From CAZKFG01 sp964551985 (GTDB lineage: Bacteria; Bacillota; Negativicutes; Acidaminococcales; JAISLQ01): DNA of 30,589 bases. Each line of letters starts with the position of its first letter. The stretch's first letter is position 1. Positions 9,001 to 17,341 of this stretch are shown here, piece by piece. The stretch spans positions 1-30,589 of the forward strand of contig CAZKFG010000025.1 in the NCBI GenBank assembly GCA_964551985.1, read 5' to 3'. The position numbers and the translations under genes are program-made. Under the pieces are notes generated by a model. It was given only the letters and a program-made list of their open reading frames with translations. It searched no databases and was not told the DNA's origin.

Positions 9001-10197
9001 TTTGTAAAAGCAGGTAATGTAGCTGACTTTAGACAAAATTTTGAGATAGTTAAATTGCGAGATTTAAACAACCTACACCACGCTAAAGATGCCTATCTAA
9101 ACATTGTTGTCGGCAACGTTTTTGACACAAAATTCACTAGCAATCCACTGTTTTTTATCAAAGACGAATACAAAAAGCATAAAGTAAGATACTCTTTAAA
9201 ACCAGAAACAATCTACAAATATTCCATCGTGCGTAATGGTAAAACAGCTTGGTTGGAGGGCGAAAATGGTACAATAAACAAAGTGAAGCAGACAGTTAGC
9301 AAAAATAATCAGCTTGTTAGTCAACATGTATTAGTTCGAACAAGCGGACAAAACGGCGGACTACACAACCAAAACCCTGTAAGTAAAAAAGAAAACCTTA
9401 TACCACTAAAAACCAAAGACATCAGACTTTTAAACACAAAACAATATGGCGGATACAATGGTGATACAAGAACATATGCTTTTTTAGTAGAGCATGAGAA
9501 AAATGGCAAAAAAGTTCGTTCGATAGAGTTTTTATCTTTGCTTTGGAAAGATAAAGTGGACAAAAACAATAACGAACTTTTAAACTATTGCCAACAAGAA
9601 CTAAAGCTTAAAAATCCACGCATACTAATAGACAAAATAAAAATTAATAGCCTGCTTAAATTTGACGGTTTGCCAGTATATATAACAGGCGTATCAGGAC
9701 CTAGCTTTCTTGCTAAATTTGCTTTAGATTTAGTTATAAGCCCTGAACAAGAAAAACTGCTAAAGGCAGCGGTAAAACTAGCTGGATGTGTGGCTATTGC
9801 AAAAAAAGCTAAAAAAGAACTGCCAGAAGTAAGCTGCGATTATGCCAAAAAATATTATGGCATAAATACAGATGGTGCCAACAGCTTATACCAAATGTTT
9901 ATAGATAAAGCAAACGCCAAAATCTATAAAAACAGACCATCTAGCCAAACAAAAACATTGGAAGCTTGCAAAGAAAAATTTGCCCAATTACCACTTTACA
10001 AACAATGCACAGCTTTAGAGCAAATATTAAAACTATTTAAAGATAATGGTCAAGCAGATTTAAGCAGCATTGATGCAGGGAAAACAGTTGGTAAAATTAT
10101 AATGCCTCGCAATTTAAATGAAAATAAAACATACATACTATACCACACATCAACAACAGGTTTATACAAAAAAGAAATTGATTTGTGGTCAATATGA
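6016..10197 (+). CDS. cas9: CRISPR-associated endonuclease Cas9, type II-A
   Basis: RNA-guided double-strand DNA nuclease of 1393 residues, close to the 1368 of the S. pyogenes enzyme. RuvC-I is GLDCGTNSIGWA with catalytic D12; the Arg-rich bridge helix spans about 51-76. A REC lobe follows, with charged low-complexity stretches around residues 230-245 and 370-395. RuvC-II is IFIEMAR with E791. HNH is YDIDHIFPRS with D884-H885 and N908, matching D839, H840 and N863 of SpCas9. RuvC-III is NNLHHAKDAYLN with H1022 and D1025. The rest is the PAM-interacting region. All catalytic residues are present, so it should be active. Translation starts at the ATG after GGGGTG, and the stop overlaps the cas1 start by 4 bp (ATGA). 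Confidence 0.97.
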   Translation: MLEQKNYYLGLDCGTNSIGWAVSDEEYNLLKAKGQSLWGVRLFEEATTGEKRRGFRSSRRRRGRHVLRLKLLRELFKDEITKIDKDFYLRMDESMFLSEEKKVQSKNTLFNDIDFNDKDYHKGYPTIYHLREALIKDANRKKDIRLVYLAIRHILKHRGHFLYEGQSFNKFPDFRSILDGVKKVLIENLCMDLTCDDVEKLQEVLKSKDSKTDKAKALQATITVSSSEDIDEKKANNNNKKICQLLAGGLINAKDLFDLVNEEDEEEIKKAKICFSDTSFEDEDKVAVLKNLLGEKISVVEKLQALYKWGILANIMQDCDYYSQAQVKSYNKHKADLALIKAILKTPENIKEYKEIFSSFKKDSYNAYIGNVAQEQDKQDNQNDKEEKRPTRAIAIENFFKKIKKALETKKEDERVQTILQEIEQGTFLPLQVTKDNSVVPNQLHLNELNLILQNAQKYFSFLNQTDDKGLSVIDKIKTLLTFRIPYYVGPLYNHYDSKYYWAVKNSDERVLPWNFDEVINKEQSAQNFIERMTNTCTYLQDKDVLPKDSLLYSKYMVLNSLNNVAIYGEKISVELKQAIYKDLFEKDKTITGKKLFNYLKQQGKVKDGEQNSISGIDNDFAVSLNSHIQFNKIFNGEIPVQQTLESVIKAVLCLRQDKQMLKKRLDQLLPKATDKQKNDIANMQISGWGRLSKEFLQDIKADVEGKNISIIEALWQTNSNLTQLLHKYNFNKKVENYCQTIAKTTEFNYQNVVEELNLSPVIKRQIWQSILVVKEIIQTIGKAPEKIFIEMARQKEKDPKRTKSRKDKLIELYKNIKRDDGFWQVFAGDKSQDAWIGELGRKETDDYRKDALYLYYTQRGVCMYTGKKIELEEINNRTLYDIDHIFPRSKIKDDSLDNRVLVCKEANNKKGNKYPIKLSEMPGIVDERKLKRFWESLLNSELISKKKYERLIRTTEFTDDELAGFINRQIVEVRQSTKELTQILSQQLPDSKIVFVKAGNVADFRQNFEIVKLRDLNNLHHAKDAYLNIVVGNVFDTKFTSNPLFFIKDEYKKHKVRYSLKPETIYKYSIVRNGKTAWLEGENGTINKVKQTVSKNNQLVSQHVLVRTSGQNGGLHNQNPVSKKENLIPLKTKDIRLLNTKQYGGYNGDTRTYAFLVEHEKNGKKVRSIEFLSLLWKDKVDKNNNELLNYCQQELKLKNPRILIDKIKINSLLKFDGLPVYITGVSGPSFLAKFALDLVISPEQEKLLKAAVKLAGCVAIAKKAKKELPEVSCDYAKKYYGINTDGANSLYQMFIDKANAKIYKNRPSSQTKTLEACKEKFAQLPLYKQCTALEQILKLFKDNGQADLSSIDAGKTVGKIIMPRNLNENKTYILYHTSTTGLYKKEIDLWSI

Positions 10198-11069
10198 GCT
10201 GGCGGGTTGTAGTTATAACAGGTATTGCCAAGCTAGATTTAAAACTAAACTTTCTGGTGGTGAGAAAAGAAGCCACCACCAGAATACACCTAGGCGAGAT
10301 ACATACACTAATAATAGCATCAACAGCAGTATCGCTAACAGTCGCACTAATAAATCAACTGCTAGAGAACAAAATCAAAATCATCTTTTGTGATGAAAAA
10401 AGCAATCCCCAAGCAGAACTAATGCCATATTACCCAAGCCACGACACAAGTCTGAAAATAAAAACCCAAATAAACTGGCGAGAACAAGAAAAAGAACTTG
10501 TATGGACACAAATAGTAACAGAAAAAATAAACAATCAACGCAAAATACTACTACAATGTGGCTACAAAGAACAAGCCGAGCTACTGACAGGCTATCTACA
10601 AACAATAACCTTAGGAGACAAAACAAATCGAGAAGGACACGCCGCTAAAGTATATTTTAATGCCCTGTTTGGCGTGGAATTTTCCCGTAGCCAAGATTGC
10701 CCAATAAATGCTGCCTTAAATTACGGCTACAGCATACTGCTATCTAGCTTTAACAAAGAAATTAACGCTAACGGATATTTGACCCAATTAGGTTTATTTC
10801 ACGATAACCGCTTTAACCCATTTAACCTAGCGAGTGATTTAATGGAGCCATTTAGAACACTTGTAGACGGACAAACAATAAAAATGCAACCAACAGAATT
10901 TACCAGCAAAGAAAAAATGCAAATAGTTGACATACTCAACAACCAAGTTACAATTGCAGGCAAAATACAAAAGGTGCATAAAGCTATACAAATATACACA
11001 AAAAGCGTATTTGATGCCTTGAACGACAAAGAAATAGCTTTATTGCAATTTTATCAAGATGAGCTATAG
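10194..11069 (+). CDS. cas1: CRISPR adaptation integrase Cas1, type II
   Basis: With Cas2 it forms the complex that inserts new spacers at the leader end of the array. The start is set at the ATG at 10194, which overlaps the cas9 stop as ATGA and gives the family-typical N-terminus MSWRVVVI; an in-frame GTG 9 bp upstream is less likely. The 291 residues carry the three metal ligands: E147 (NREGHAAKVYF), H203 (GLFHDNRFNPF) and E218 (DLMEPFR). Nothing suggests inactivation. The 3' end overlaps cas2 by 11 bp, so the four cas genes are translationally coupled. Confidence 0.95.
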   Translation: MSWRVVVITGIAKLDLKLNFLVVRKEATTRIHLGEIHTLIIASTAVSLTVALINQLLENKIKIIFCDEKSNPQAELMPYYPSHDTSLKIKTQINWREQEKELVWTQIVTEKINNQRKILLQCGYKEQAELLTGYLQTITLGDKTNREGHAAKVYFNALFGVEFSRSQDCPINAALNYGYSILLSSFNKEINANGYLTQLGLFHDNRFNPFNLASDLMEPFRTLVDGQTIKMQPTEFTSKEKMQIVDILNNQVTIAGKIQKVHKAIQIYTKSVFDALNDKEIALLQFYQDEL

Positions 11070-11379
11070 ATTTATGAGAATACTAGTAATGTTTGATTTG
11101 CCAACAACAACACAAAAGCAAGTACGTTCCTACACACACTTTCGACGCTTTCTAATCAAAAGTGGCTTTTTAATGATGCAACAATCCATCTATTGCAAAA
11201 TTGCCCTCAACCAAACAATGGCAAACAGCATAATAGACAGTGTGCGTAAATGCAAACCAGAAGAAGGCCTAGTGCAACTACTTATGGTAACAGAAAAACA
11301 ATTCTCACGCATAGAATACATAATAGGAGAAAGCACAACAGACATTCTAAATGACGACAAAAGGCTGGTGATACTATGA
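11059..11379 (+). CDS. cas2: CRISPR adaptation protein Cas2, type II
   Basis: Small ferredoxin-fold protein of 106 residues that dimerises between two Cas1 dimers during spacer acquisition. The N-terminus MSYRFMRILVMFDLP, with the conserved Asp at 13, is the usual type II form and supports the start at 11059 over the internal ATG at 11074. Its start lies inside the end of cas1 and its stop overlaps the csn2 start (ATGA at 11376-11379). Confidence 0.94.
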   Translation: MSYRFMRILVMFDLPTTTQKQVRSYTHFRRFLIKSGFLMMQQSIYCKIALNQTMANSIIDSVRKCKPEEGLVQLLMVTEKQFSRIEYIIGESTTDILNDDKRLVIL

Positions 11380-12041
11380 TATTAACTCACCCCAAATTAA
11401 ATAATATTTTAAAATGGGAAGAGACACAAATAGGTAGTTTGGTCATAGAAAGTCCAGCCTTACTAACACAACTAGTGCAAGAGCTAACACAACAAACCCA
11501 AGGAGAATACGGCTATTTTGTCATAAGCCAAAACAACAAAGAACTATCCTACACAAAAGACATACTATTTATAAAAGACCTATTTGACATAGACCTAAAC
11601 CAAAAAAAACTACTCACAGGAGCATACAATCAACTAAACAAAAACGCCAACGAACAATATGATGCTCTACAACAAATACAAACAAACATCTTACAATACA
11701 TAAACACTCTACTTGCAACAGTAAACTATCCGCTTACAACTATTGAACAACTAGATATTAATGTTCTTTTAAAATGTGCAGATGTCCGATTTGAAAATAG
11801 CCTTGATCTATGCGAACAAATACTAGATCTAATAACAGCCAGTCAAGAATTTTTACACATAAAACTATTTATCTTCTTAGGACTAAAAACCTACATTACA
11901 CAAGAACAAAGACAAATACTATTTAGAGAAACAAGCCTCAAAAAAGCCTGTATACTACTGATAGACAGCCAACAACAAGCAAAAGACCAACAAGAAAAAA
12001 CACTGCTTGTAGACAAAGACTTATGCGAAATAATCTTTTGA
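11376..12041 (+). CDS. csn2: Csn2, type II-A adaptation protein
   Basis: A 221-residue protein in the position and size of canonical Csn2, the ring-forming DNA-end-binding tetramer that works with Cas1-Cas2 and Cas9 in acquisition. The N-terminus MILTHPKLNNILKWEE and the segment FVISQNNKELSYTKDILFIKD (from about residue 48, in two parts: FVISQNNKELS and YTKDILFIKD) are what I recognise as the Csn2 fold start. Its presence assigns the system to subtype II-A. It ends 93 bp before the first repeat; no terminator precedes the leader. Confidence 0.9.
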   Translation: MILTHPKLNNILKWEETQIGSLVIESPALLTQLVQELTQQTQGEYGYFVISQNNKELSYTKDILFIKDLFDIDLNQKKLLTGAYNQLNKNANEQYDALQQIQTNILQYINTLLATVNYPLTTIEQLDINVLLKCADVRFENSLDLCEQILDLITASQEFLHIKLFIFLGLKTYITQEQRQILFRETSLKKACILLIDSQQQAKDQQEKTLLVDKDLCEIIF

Positions 12042-12134
12042 CAAACAACATAAAAAAAAATATAATAAAATTAGAAAACCATCTTGAAAACACTATGTTT
12101 TGTAATGGCATAGACTAAACTCTCAAAATTTGAG
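12042..12134 (+). promoter_or_regulatory. CRISPR leader
   Basis: AT-rich 93-bp leader between csn2 and the first repeat. Its last seven bases, 12128-12134, are ATTTGAG, identical to the leader-anchoring sequence known from streptococcal type II-A systems that guides Cas1-Cas2 insertion. A TTGAAA at 12084-12089 may be a -35 box; no good -10 box at standard spacing is evident. The anchor, the repeat orientation relative to tracrRNA, and the degenerate repeat at the far end all say the array is read on the plus strand. Confidence 0.8.
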
Positions 12135-15100
12135 GTTTGAGAGTAATGTAATTTTAGATGGTATTCAAACGTAAAGATAACTAAAACAACATTACTAAAG
12201 GTTTGAGAGTAATGTAATTTTAGATGGTATTCAAACGAATGATGGTTGTATAGTTTTTGCTGATGCGTTTGAGAGTAATGTAATTTTAGATGGTATTCAA
12301 ACTTATTATGAGAATAACAGTGACATTCAAAAGTTTGAGAGTAATGTAATTTTAGATGGTATTCAAACAGCAGATAGTGTAGTAAGAAGAGCAATGATGT
12401 TTGAGAGTAATGTAATTTTAGATGGTATTCAAACTTTGACAAGACCGACACTGCACTTGTTATCGTTTGAGAGTAATGTAATTTTAGATGGTATTCAAAC
12501 AAAGGCAATTAACAGATAACCAGTACCGCCGTTTGAGAGTAATGTAATTTTAGATGGTATTCAAACGCTGCTTCTAACAACTTAGGTATTACTTCTGTTT
12601 GAGAGTAATGTAATTTTAGATGGTATTCAAACTAAACTGCTGGCTATATCCTTTGTTTTCTTGTTTGAGAGTAATGTAATTTTAGATGGTATTCAAACAA
12701 CACATCAGCGTTTTTAGNNNNNNNNNNNNNNNNNNNNNNNNNNNNNNNNNNNNNNNNNNNNNNNNNNNNNNNNNNNNNNNNNNNNNNNNNNNNNNNNNNN
12801 NNNNNNNNNNNNNNNNNAATATTTGAACAATTTTCGGTTTGAGAGTAATGTAATTTTAGATGGTATTCAAACAACACATCAGCGTTTTTAGTTGGGCATG
12901 GAGTTTGAGAGTAATGTAATTTTAGATGGTATTCAAACAGTGGGAGTACAATATTTGAACAATTTTCGGTTTGAGAGTAATGTAATTTTAGATGGTATTC
13001 AAACTGTAATATGTTAGAAATACTTGTAAACGGTGTTTGAGAGTAATGTAATTTTAGATGGTATTCAAACACGTTGTACAACGGTTGTCAACACTTTTTT
13101 GTTTGAGAGTAATGTAATTTTAGATGGTATTCAAACTTTCAGGCGTTGGCACACCATCGGCAACAGGTTTGAGAGTAATGTAATTTTAGATGGTATTCAA
13201 ACATATAATCAAAGAATGACTGAACTTGAAGCGTTTGAGAGTAATGTAATTTTAGATGGTATTCAAACAGATAATTAATAGTTTCATGTTATAGCTCTGT
13301 TTGAGAGTAATGTAATTTTAGATGGTATTCAAACTTTAGCGTTAGGTTTTACGCCACCAAAAGCGTTTGAGAGTAATGTAATTTTAGATGGTATTCAAAC
13401 TGTAAAAGGTATATACAAAGATTATATAAAGTTTGAGAGTAATGTAATTTTAGATGGTATTCAAACAATAGCTTTAAATTCATAATCAGTCATATTGTTT
13501 GAGAGTAATGTAATTTTAGATGGTATTCAAACCGCCTGCACCTTGTCTAATATCACCAGCCCGTTTGAGAGTAATGTAATTTTAGATGGTATTCAAACCT
13601 TTCTTTTATTAAATTATATATTTTGTCAGTTTGAGAGTAATGTAATTTTAGATGGTATTCAAACCCAACCTAAACCGTGTAAGCTCCAGCTATGGTTTGA
13701 GAGTAATGTAATTTTAGATGGTATTCAAACTAACATACAAAGAGTATTATTTAGCAGGTGTTTGAGAGTAATGTAATTTTAGATGGTATTCAAACTATAA
13801 TCCATTAGACAAAATGTAAGGAGGCGTTTGAGAGTAATGTAATTTTAGATGGTATTCAAACTTTGTTTTGTTATTGAAGGTTTGTATCTACGTTTGAGAG
13901 TAATGTAATTTTAGATGGTATTCAAACCAACGTTAAAATATTCAACGCCAGTTCTGGTTTGAGAGTAATGTAATTTTAGATGGTATTCAAACTAAAGGAA
14001 AAGAAATAAAAGAGATATATAGTTTGAGAGTAATGTAATTTTAGATGGTATTCAAACTTAAATTTAAATTTACTAGCATATTCACAAGTTTGAGAGTAAT
14101 GTAATTTTAGATGGTATTCAAACTATTTTGTAGTAGTATGCAATAGTCAACAGGTTTGAGAGTAATGTAATTTTAGATGGTATTCAAACTCTTCCCGCTA
14201 TGCAACCCGAGTTCAATAGGTTTGAGAGTAATGTAATTTTAGATGGTATTCAAACAACAATTTAACGGAATGAGTTTAAGGTTGCGTTTGAGAGTAATGT
14301 AATTTTAGATGGTATTCAAACTTAACTCCTTCAATTTTCTTAGTATATCCTGTTTGAGAGTAATGTAATTTTAGATGGTATTCAAACAAATACTCCGTCA
14401 TCCTATTAAAGACAACGGTTTGAGAGTAATGTAATTTTAGATGGTATTCAAACAGGAAATATGACAGAACAAGCACAGTTATGTTTGAGAGTAATGTAAT
14501 TTTAGATGGTATTCAAACATGTTAGTCAAATGAACAATTTAGAACAACGTTTGAGAGTAATGTAATTTTAGATGGTATTCAAACAATACTTTGCTTTTGA
14601 GCGGTCAAAATCTCGTTTGAGAGTAATGTAATTTTAGATGGTATTCAAACAATGCAAAAACGAGTAAAAGAACTAATTGAGTTTGAGAGTAATGTAATTT
14701 TAGATGGTATTCAAACTAATGACAACAAGCGAATTGCTACAACTAGTTTGAGAGTAATGTAATTTTAGATGGTATTCAAACTGTATACAGCAATCTGTTA
14801 CAGCACGCCAAGTTTGAGAGTAATGTAATTTTAGATGGTATTCAAACGAAGAAGTTAGTGTATATGAAAATCAAATTGTTTGAGAGTAATGTAATTTTAG
14901 ATGGTATTCAAACGCAGAGCCTAAAGAACGTCATAACACGGCTGTTTGAGAGTAATGTAATTTTAGATGGTATTCAAACCAAACTATAGCACGCCAAAAG
15001 AAAACACGTGTTTGAGAGTAATGTAATTTTAGATGGTATTCAAACTCGAAAAATTGAGGGTGCAACGGTGGAACAGTTTGAGAGTAATGTAATTTTAGAT

Positions 15101-15244
15101 GGTATTCAAACAACAATGACACCGAAAGAGCTAGAAAGGTTGTTTGAGAGTAATGTAATTTTAGATGGTATTCAAACAACTTGTCTTTGAATTGCGGAAA
15201 AGTTTGTGTTTGAGAGTAATGTAATTTTAGATGGTACTCAAAAC
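12135..15244 (+). CRISPR. Type II-A CRISPR array, 46 visible repeats
   Basis: The 36-nt repeat starts gtttgagagtaatg and ends gatggtattcaaac. I count 46 copies: nine before the gap (12135 to 12698) and 37 after it (12837 to 15244). All look identical except the last (15208-15244), which reads gtactcaaaac at its end and marks the distal, oldest end. There are 44 complete spacers plus two partial ones at the gap. Most are 30 nt; five are 29 nt (starting 13731, 13928, 13993, 14454 and 14717). The uniform repeats and intact cas genes suggest an active array. Confidence 0.98.
12718..12817. other. Assembly gap of 100 N inside the array
   Basis: Exactly 100 N, the usual placeholder for a gap of unknown size. 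The left edge ends 19 nt into a spacer and the right edge begins with the last 19 nt of another spacer. Both are repeated in full at 12873-12902 and 12939-12968, so the gap is probably a tandem duplication that could not be assembled. Confidence 0.95.
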
Positions 15245-15776
15245 AACAGCGATTGTAGAAATATTATAACAAAGGAAGTAATCTAAAATAAACGATGAAA
15301 GATTATTAAAGAAAAAAGAAATATATTTACAATAAAACTACTTAAAGTAGCCTAAAACAAGAACTTTTTTAGGGGGGCAGTTAGGGGGGCAGTTTTTTAT
15401 AAAAGTAGTTGATTTTCCCTTATATTAATAAAATATAAATACTTTTAAAACATTGATTTTTACTAGGTATTTTAGCTTATTGAAGTTTAGCTGAATGTGC
15501 AAAATGATTCTCCAAAACCGTTGGTACAGTTAAATTTAATATTTTAAAAAGATTTTTTTGAACATAAAAGTATATATCAAATACAAGTAAAAAGAGCAAA
15601 TGTGTTTATCAATAACATTTTAGTTTGATAAAGTATTCTTGGGGACAGTTTTGGGGACAATTAATTTTTAAAGATTGTTTTTGTAAATAAATGTTAACAA
15701 ATTAGTAGACTAAAAAAGCTTGTGTTTATCATCTTTTTTTAGTAAGCACATATCAACGTTAAAATGAAAAATCCTA
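15245..15776. other. AT-rich non-coding region with doubled GC-rich 12-bp motifs
   Basis: No gene is visible in these 530 bp. Two tandem doublets stand out: taggggggcagt twice at 15370-15393, and a ttggggacagtt/ttggggacaatt pair at 15639-15662. Read on the minus strand they give KNCPPNCPPKK and INCPQNCPQ, resembling the KNKTQNKTQK end of the integrase remnant at 15887. An 11-bp tgtgtttatca also recurs (15601 and 15721). These look like scars of earlier integrations. Confidence 0.55.
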
Positions 15777-15821
15777 TTGACATCGAAGAGGTCTGCGGTT
15801 CGAGTCCGCCTAACCCCACCA
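15777..15821 (+). tRNA. tRNA-Val(GAC) 3' fragment, attachment site
   Basis: The sequence begins exactly at an anticodon loop TTGACAT (anticodon GAC), followed by the 3' anticodon stem CGAAG, variable loop AGGTC, T-arm (TGCGG-TTCGAGT-CCGCC, with one T-C mismatch at 49-65), acceptor strand TAACCCC, discriminator A and encoded CCA. The 5' half is missing: the bases before it (tccta) cannot pair with CGAAG. A cut inside the anticodon loop is a typical crossover point for tyrosine integrases, so this is an att remnant, not a working tRNA. Confidence 0.8.
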
Positions 15822-15840
15822 GTTTATTTGTATAGTATTA

Positions 15841-15877
15841 AAGCAGGTTTGAGAATACTCAAACCTGCTTTTTATTT
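15841..15877 (+). terminator. Terminator downstream of the tRNA fragment
   Basis: A perfect 13-bp stem (15841-15853 with 15858-15870), a 4-nt loop and a T-rich tail. It is placed as the native terminator of the tRNA gene and faces the 3' end of the integrase remnant. Confidence 0.8.
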
Positions 15878-15886
15878 TGCTTATTT

Positions 15887-16770
15887 TTACTTTTGTGTCT
15901 TATTCTGTGTCTTATTTTTTAATAATGATTTAAATGCCTCTTGTGAGGCTGTGGCGGCTTTGTGGTCGTCTTTGTCTATAGCGTGGATGTATGTATCTAC
16001 TGTAAAGGATTTTTTTGTGTGTCCTAGTTGTTGAGAGGTTACGGCTATGTCTATGCCTTGATTGATTAGATTACTGCCATACATGTGTCTTAATGTGTGT
16101 GGTGTTATTCTTTTTATTTTTAATTTTGTACAAGCTCTTTTAAGCATATTGTTAAAGGCGTCAGGTTGTGTAATTTTGTTTTGGCTATAAAATAACCATT
16201 GTTCGATAGAAACAGTTGTTTTTGATTTTTGTTCTTTTAGATATTCTTTTATTAAATCATAAACAACATCCGGCATTGTTAATTTTCTTGTGCTGGTTTT
16301 GGTTTTTGTAGGCACTTCTTTTACACCCTCGCCAGCTATGTATACTGCGGCACGGTTTATATAGATGGTTTTATTTTTTAGGTCGACATTTTTTGTCTGT
16401 AGTCCAAATATTTCTTCACGCCTTAAGCCCATAGTCAATGCTAACATTAGCCAAAGCTGGTGTTTGATACTATAGCTATCTAAAATATGTGATACAAGTT
16501 TAGCTAGATCTTCTTTTTGCGGTATTCTTTTGGTGGATTCATTTTTCGCAATGGATTATCCGGCAACAAATCCCATTTTTCGGCAAAGCTTAATAGTTCT
16601 TTTAATAGGGCATAGTGTTTTTTGATTGTTACGGATGATAAGGGCTTGCCGTGCTGTGATTTTAGATGCCGCATTTCTTCAAATAGTGATATACATATGA
16701 GTTTGTTAATCTTTTCAAGCTGTATTTTACCTATAGCGTTTGATATTCGTTTACATATAGTTGTTGCAAG
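15887..16770 (-). pseudogene. Tyrosine site-specific integrase, frameshifted and N-terminally truncated
   Basis: The catalytic domain is intact in one frame (186 codons after an internal ATG at 16447, open back to about 16555). It shows the first Arg in TMGLRREEIFGL, the HTLRHMYG box, LGH, and the nucleophile Tyr in TVDTYIHA. The core-binding domain continues in another frame from about 16520 to a stop at 16771, with SSVTIKKHYALLKELLSFAE and WDLLPDNPLRKMNPPKEYRK. The frame changes near an A5 run at about 16513-16517. The N-terminal arm-binding domain is absent. The C-terminus ends NKTQNKTQK, an in-frame tandem duplication of 12 bp. It converges on the tRNA-Val fragment 65 bp away, the normal layout for an integrase at its att site. 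It is almost certainly inactive. Confidence 0.85.
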
Positions 16771-17259
16771 TTACGGTAGAAGGTGAGAGTTGTGCATTAG
16801 CGTAATTTGTTTTCCAGATATAATGCACAGTTTGGGAAAAAACACAATAATCCTAGGCAATAGCGAAAGTGCAATTTTAATTTTATAATATGGTATGTAT
16901 AAATAATTGAGTGAATTGAAAAATTTTTATCCGCATAAAACTTGTCTCTGGAAGCGGTAATTAGTGCAGTCTAAAATTACTAATAATAATTATTAAATAC
17001 TTGACTAATTTTCAGTAACATTGATTTTTTGTAGCCTCATCCTTTAGTTTGTTAAAATTAACTTTGGGAATAGGTTTGTTGAAAAAGACATTTTTATTTA
17101 ACAGCTATGAACAATAAAATAAGTAAAAATATACATTTAAAGAGAATTTAAGCAATGTATTGGATTTTGCTAAAAGTTTTTAAAATGCTTATATCGAAAT
17201 CAAGCATACCGAAAGGTAGCGTAGGTTAAAATTCATCATATTTGCCATGAAAATATAGT
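16771..17259. other. Non-coding region with promoter/leader block copy 2
   Basis: No gene is seen. At 16810-16920 lies a diverged copy of the block at 5440-5560, with ataatgcaca, an A-rich run, cctagg, cgaaagtgcaattttaattt, and tatgtataaataattgagtg in the same order. Its -35 box has decayed (CTCAAT in place of TTGACT). It sits about 45 bp upstream of the truncated integrase. The remainder up to 17259 is featureless AT-rich DNA. Confidence 0.5.
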
Positions 17260-17289
17260 AAAACCGTACTTTTTCAAGAGTACGGTTTT
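17260..17289 (-). terminator. Terminator after the LysR gene
   Basis: Arms 17260-17270 and 17279-17289 form a perfect 11-bp stem (AAAACCGTACT with its complement) and an 8-nt loop. T-runs exist on both strands, so it may act in both directions. The lysR stop lies about 50 bp away. Confidence 0.75.
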
Positions 17290-17341
17290 TTATTTGTTTT
17301 ATTTTATTATCATAATGATTGCTAGTTTAGAGCATTATGAT

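Noticed and set aside
12071..15190. Open reading frames across the CRISPR array on both strands
   Set aside because: The repeat-spacer unit is 66 nt, exactly 22 codons, so one frame stays open through many units and gives repeated peptides. These are not genes.
12171..15207. Spacers targeting sequence in this window
   Set aside because: I saw no spacer matching other parts of the window by eye. Two spacers share a 10-nt word (agcacgccaa), which is too short to mean much.
15777..15821. A complete working tRNA-Val
   Set aside because: The acceptor 5' strand, D-arm and 5' anticodon stem are missing; the preceding bases cannot fold into them.
15777..16034. A plus-strand frame starting in the tRNA fragment
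   Set aside because: It runs through tRNA, terminator and the antisense of the integrase remnant, so it is a chance frame.
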